Assembly: GCF_030272615.1 (NCBI RefSeq)
Contig: NC_081406.1
Location: forward strand, 259,399,386-259,463,385
Source: Cryptomeria japonica
Taxonomy: Eukaryota > Streptophyta > Pinopsida > Cupressales > Cupressaceae
Length of the DNA: 64,000 nt
Direction of reading: 5' to 3'
A program made the translations under genes and the position numbers. The notes beneath the pieces were generated by a model. It was not told the origin of the DNA, made no database searches, and worked only from the letters and a program-made list of their open reading frames with translations. Shown here piece by piece: positions 59,811-64,000 of the stretch. How positions within the stretch are numbered: the first letter of the stretch is position 1; every line of letters begins with the position of its first letter.

Positions 59811-59819
59811 AATAATGTT

Positions 59820-60602
59820 CTTGATTTAATTCATATTGATTTATGTGGTCTGGCAAGAACTAGAAGTCTACAGGGAGAGATATTTTATGCTAATCATTGA
59901 TGACTATTCTAGAATGTGTTGGTTACTTTTCTTAGGGAGAAATCAGAAGCTTTTGGGAAATTCAAATTATTCAAGGTAATGGTGGAGAATGAAACTAGTA
60001 AGAAAATCAAATGTTTAAGATCAAATCAAGGAGGTGAATTCACATCTAAGGAATTTAATACATTCTGTGAAGTGAATGGAATTAGAAGACAATTATCAGC
60101 ACCTCGGACACCCCAGCAGAATGGAGTTGTGGAAAGGAAGAACAAAACTATTTTGGATGCAGCTAGAAGCATGATATCAGAAGCAAACCTACCTCATGTG
60201 TATTGGAGAGAAGCAGTAAATACAATGGTTTACACATTCAACAGAGTTCACATCAAATATGAAACCGGTAAGACCCCTCATGAACTATGGTTTGGTAATA
60301 CTCCTCTTAAATATTTAAGAATATTTGGAAGTAAATGTTACATTAGGAGAGATGAGTATATTGGTAAATTTGATCCTAGAAGTGATGAAGGAATATTTCT
60401 TGGTTATTCATCTAAAAGCAAAGCATATAGATATTTTAATAAAAGATTGCAGAAAATCATTGAGAGTGCAAATGTGAAGATTGATGAACAATTTAGAGGC
60501 AATTCAAGGTCTATGGACTCTAAACCGGCAATTGAGATAATCACAAATGAACCAACAATGAGTACACTGGTACAAAATGTTGATCCAATCACACCGGCAT
60601 AA
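59820..60602 (+). pseudogene. E4 integrase core, second catalytic Asp replaced
   Basis: After HIDLCG at 59832 and a frame change, 59916-60602 is open: KCLRSNQGGEFTSKEF has Asn (60024-60026) at the second catalytic position, QQNGVVERKN carries the Glu, and KTPHELWFGNTP and FGSKCYIRRDEYIGKFDP form the C-terminal side. TAA at 60600 ends the segment in the linker before the reverse transcriptase, and the frame continues after it. Confidence 0.87.
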
Positions 60603-60617
60603 TCTGAAAATTCTACA

Positions 60618-61994
60618 GTGGCTAAAGAACAACAACAAGTGAATACACCCAGGTATGTAAGATTGAATCACTCTGAAAGTCAGATAATTGGGAATAAGTA
60701 TCAAGGAGTTATGACTAGAGTAAGTCTGGCAAATGAAGAGGTATGCTTAATTTCTCAAATTGAACCAGCATCTATTCTTGAGGCATGTGAAGATAAACAT
60801 TGGAATAAATCTATGGAAGATGAATTGGAACAAATTGAAAAGAATAACACATGGACATTGGTTCTCCAACCTAAAAACAAAAATGTAATTGGAACTAAAT
60901 GGGTTTTCAGAAATAAACTTAATGAAGATGGTAAGGTAGTCAGAAACAAAGCAAGATTATTGTGTAAGGGATATTCACAGAAAGAAGGAATTGATTACAA
61001 TGAAACCTTTGCACTGGTAGCTAGAATTGAGGCAGTCAAACTATTCTTAGCTTTTGCAACACACAGGAACTATAAAGTATATCAAATGGATGTTAAATGT
61101 GCATTTCTGAATGGTGATCTTAAAGAGGAAGTTTACATTGAACAACTTGATGGATTTTTTTTGACAGATGACAAAGATATTGTTTGCAGGTTAAGGAAAG
61201 CTTTATATGGATTAAAGCAAGCTCCTAGAGCTTGGTATGCTAGATAGGATAAATATCTTTTGAAGCTTGGTTACACTAAAGGTAATGTTGACAACAACTT
61301 ATATTACAAAGTGACTAATGATGCCATCTTGGTTATTGAAGTTTTTGTTGATGATATCATTTTTGGAGGACAAGATGGATTGTGTAAAATTTTTTCTAAT
61401 AAGATGCTAGAAGAATTTAAAATGTCTATGATTGGCGAGATAAAATTATTTTTAGGATTGCAGATTTCACAGACTGATAAAGGTATATTCATAAATCAAT
61501 CAAAGTACTTGAAGGAATTACTAAAGAAATTTGGTATGGAAAACTCTAAACTAGTAAGTACACCTATGACTACAACTGATAAAATATCATTGAAGGATGA
61601 ATCAACACCTATTAATCTGACAAGATACAAGTCTATGATTGGAGTTTTACTATATTTGACACAAACAAGACCTGATATTATGAATGTAGTATGTATTGTT
61701 TCAATATTTCAGATTAATCCTAAAGAAAATCATGAATCAACAGTGAAATGGATTTTTTGGTATCTAGAAGGCACAACAAATCTTGGTTTATGGTATCCTA
61801 AAGATGATAATTTTGATTTATGTGCATACATAGATGCTAATTGGGCAGGAGATGTAGATGATAGAAAGAGCACCACCGGCAGAGCATTCTTTCTTGGTAG
61901 AAGATTGATTTCATGGTTGAGAAAGAAACAGAGTTGTACATCTTTATCGACAGTAGAATCAGAATATGTTGCAACGGCAACTAATTGTACCTAG
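60618..61994 (+). pseudogene. E4 reverse transcriptase and first part of RNase H
   Basis: The same frame as the integrase, with a TAG at 61245 and a TAG at 61992. Motifs in order: [56 protein letters not shown], the catalytic FVDDIIFGGQD near 61342, KLFLGLQISQTDKGIF, and RNase H YIDANWAGDVDDRKSTTGRA near 61828 and SWLRKKQSCTSLSTVESEY. The stop at 61245 precedes the catalytic FVDD. Confidence 0.92.
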
Positions 61995-62012
61995 GTATTA
62001 TGGATTAAGCAA

Positions 62013-62275
62013 ATGTTGAAGGACATAAAGGTAAAATGCAAAAAACCTATAATCATTTACTGTGATAATATGGCAGCAATTGATATATCTAAGAATCCGG
62101 TATTTCACTCGAAAACTAAACATGTTTCTATCAAATTCACTTTTCTGAAAGAGAATGTTGAAGCAAAGGAAGTGAAATTGGTTTATGTGAATACTAAAGA
62201 GCAGATTGCAGACATCTTTACTAAACCTTTGGCTAAGGAAACTTTTGAATATCTTAGAGAGTAGCTTGGGGTAAT
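62013..62275 (+). pseudogene. E4 RNase H C-terminal part
   Basis: Continues the frame after TAG 61992: IIYCDNMAAIDISKNPVFHS, FTFLKENVEAKEVKLVYVNT, IFTKPLAKETFEYL, then TAG at 62262. In E2 the corresponding frame continues a few residues further. Confidence 0.9.
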
Positions 62276-62665
62276 ACCCTCACCAGTAGAGACTTAGATA
62301 GTTGGAGATTGGCATCAGATCGACAGAAATGAACAAGAAATTTTTTTCCTGGCCTTGATGAGGAGAGCTACTTCTCAGGTGGAGTAGTTGGTATTTTGTA
62401 ATAAGTTCTATGAACTATTTTTATTTGGTTTTTGTATTGCTTTGGCATTTGATGTCAAAGGGGGAGAGATATCTATGGAAAAACAAATTATTTTTTGGGG
62501 AGAGATTATTCATTAGGGGGGAGATTGTTACTCTCTGTATCTGTATTTTGATTTCTAGTTAATGATCCCTTTGGAAGATTGTTGGTTTTTGGTTTTTGGC
62601 ATTTCTGTTTTGGCACTTAGATGGTTTTTCCATCTTGTGTTGCCATCAATGCCAAAGGGGGAGAT
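62276..62665 (+). other. E4 3' untranslated region and polypurine tracts
   Basis: Non-coding. CAAAGGGGGAGAGATATC at about 62457 and AAAGGGGGAGAT at 62654-62665 are two near-identical purine tracts, each preceded by ATGCCAAAG/ATGTCAAAG. The second abuts the LTR and is the likely primer. Confidence 0.8.
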
Positions 62666-63009
62666 TGTTGGTATTATGGATGTGTTGCACTGATTTTGTC
62701 ATTGATGTCAACACTTGACAACACTTATCAACACTGGAGATCTTTGGTTATGTTCACCTGACTTATGCATAGTCATCAGTATCTGGTTTACTATCAGGCT
62801 ATATTGTTCACCGACACTAAGGATGATCTGTTATCAGTTGGAGATTACTTGGTTATGTCGAAGACATTGTTTGGACACTTGATTTTGGTGATTTGGTTAT
62901 TGGTCTAATCGAGTTTGCATATTTTTTGTTACCGGCAAATTGGTCTAGGTTATGGACCGGCATGCATCATCTATTCCAGATCAACATGACACGTTATGAA
63001 GATGATTTG
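62666..63009 (+). repeat. E4 3' LTR, truncated by E5
   Basis: Matches the first ~344 bp of the 5' LTR (57103-57447) with few differences, then changes abruptly at GATGATTTG to an unrelated sequence. Confidence 0.92.
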
Positions 63010-64000
63010 TGTAGCATCGTAAATTGTACGCACTTGCTAGGGTGGTACAATTTCACACCTAGTTTAGCACCCGCCTTGGCGCATTTTGCATTTTGCATTG
63101 CATTTCCCCTTTAGCACTTAATTAGTCAAATTAATTAGGTCTAAGGTTCTATTTCATCATCTCCCACATCATAAAGTTGGGCCCTTTCATTAAAGTGTGC
63201 CCTTTTCATTTTATTCCTCCTATACATCATTTAATCAAAAACCCTAATTAGGTCCTATTTTGAACTTGGGGGCTTGATTTCGGGGGTCAAAACATCTCGA
63301 AATCATCTGTAACTTCAGGATTCTCTCTAAAATCATCATATCCGACAGTCCTGAAAATTTGGTGAAAAGTTGTCGGGACCATGGCGCCCGGAGTGCAACA
63401 TGGTCCCGAACATTTTTCCCAAAATTTTAGGAGCGCGATCCAATCATAAAATAAAGTTTAACCCCAAGAAATTGGTGGGATATTCAATCTCTAGGTCGGC
63501 CAAAAGTTGAAATTAAGACCTAGGGTTTCATATATAAGAGCTCTCTTTCTTCATTTGAAAGGATCCAATTTTCGTTTTCAGGAACCTCATATACAGCAAA
63601 AGAGCAGATCTTTGAGGACTTCAACAACATTCAACATCCTTCTATCAAGCATTTATCAATTTCATTCATCCATTTAGGGCTTGGAAGACATTGAAGAACA
63701 ATAGGAGATTACCAACTGAAGATTGGCTTGTACTCCTCCCTTAAGGGTTGGGTATGATTTCATGTTGTTTTCATGTCTTTGCATAAGCTTCAATATATCC
63801 TTTATTCATGCTTTAGATCACTTTGCATCTTGATTTAGAGCATTTACATTATCATTTACAAGCAATTAGGGTTTACTTTCTAGGTTGCTCTAGTTTGCTT
63901 ACTTGCATTTTAGGATCTTGCACACACACAAGGTCTGCACACACATTACTTTTACAATACAACTTGGCTATTCATGGAGGTGGAAATCACCAAAGCGGGG
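63010..64000 (+). mobile_element. E5: LTR of another retrotransposon, running off the window
   Basis: Starts TGTAGCATCGTAAATTGTAC directly at the break in E4. It has LTR-like organisation: TG start, mixed-composition U3, a TATA-like box at 63531, then a pyrimidine-rich leader. No second copy, primer site or protein is inside the window, so the superfamily is not shown; its lack of similarity to the copia LTRs suggests a different lineage. ATTTG at 63005-63009 would be the left target copy. Confidence 0.65.
63531..63538 (+). promoter_or_regulatory. TATA-like box in E5 LTR
   Basis: TATATAAG, about 520 bp from the start of E5, followed 13 bases later by CTTTCTTCATTTG, a plausible transcription start region. 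Confidence 0.5.

Larger units (their letters stand above)
57103..63009 (+). mobile_element. E4: Ty1/copia element inserted in the E2 3' LTR
   Basis: 5' LTR 57103-58172, primer-binding site, gag, protease, integrase, reverse transcriptase, RNase H, polypurine tract and the first ~344 bp of its 3' LTR (62666-63009), where E5 begins. From the integrase to the end of RNase H a single frame persists (59916-62264) with only a few stops. Gag and protease are more damaged. It is the most complete copia element here. Confidence 0.92.

Overview
The window reads as plant nuclear DNA from a large, repeat-dense genome. No host gene can be called with confidence. Recognisable coding sequence belongs almost entirely to retrotransposons: Ty1/copia and Ty3/gypsy LTR elements primed by initiator tRNA-Met, and a plant L1-type LINE with a C-terminal RNase H. 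The rest is AT-rich intergenic sequence, microsatellites and one 500-base assembly gap (12239-12738). The density of long-LTR copia elements would suit a gymnosperm or another large seed-plant genome, but that is inference; the sequence only shows a land plant.

Layout. 1-1619: GA/T-rich sequence with a 105-bp tandem duplication and a minus-strand ORF with WxPK repeats. 1620-6502: an internally deleted Ty3/gypsy element (E0) with ~1.95-kb LTRs, a primer-binding site, a frameshifted protease and no reverse transcriptase or integrase; its 3' LTR is truncated. 6503-15835: unassigned AT-rich DNA, several tandem repeats, the gap, GA and TA microsatellites, and a strictly 29-bp-periodic minisatellite. 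15836-16896: a solo copia LTR with a perfect 5-bp target duplication. 16897-20346: unassigned, with one possible host exon near 20 kb on the minus strand. 20354-33460: three copies of a ~331-bp repeat bracket a large imperfect palindrome whose left arm was split by an ~8.2-kb LINE (22478-30712, 21-bp target duplication). 33616-36955: two long pyrimidine-rich low-complexity blocks. 36956-40604: unassigned, with a 183-bp duplication.

40605-64000 is a nest of LTR elements. A copia element (E2) has its 5' LTR at 40605. Its gag is interrupted by an oppositely oriented copia element (E2a, 42473-48357), its integrase by a solo LTR (49831-50729), its 3' untranslated region by a gag-only element (E3, 52904-56533), and its 3' LTR by a fourth copia element (E4, from 57103). 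The 3' LTR of E4 is in turn cut by the LTR of another element (E5) that runs off the window.

The copia elements encode the usual order gag, protease, integrase, reverse transcriptase, RNase H. E0, E2, E2a and E4 are inactivated by frameshifts, stops or lost catalytic residues. E3 is the exception, with a 344-codon gag ORF free of stops. The LINE is the best preserved autonomous-type element: ORF2 stays in one frame for 1443 codons with three internal stop codons. I found no convincing previously undescribed system. The most informative structures are the palindrome with its LINE-free second arm, the oddly terminated E2a insertion, the gag-only E3, and the 29-bp array.
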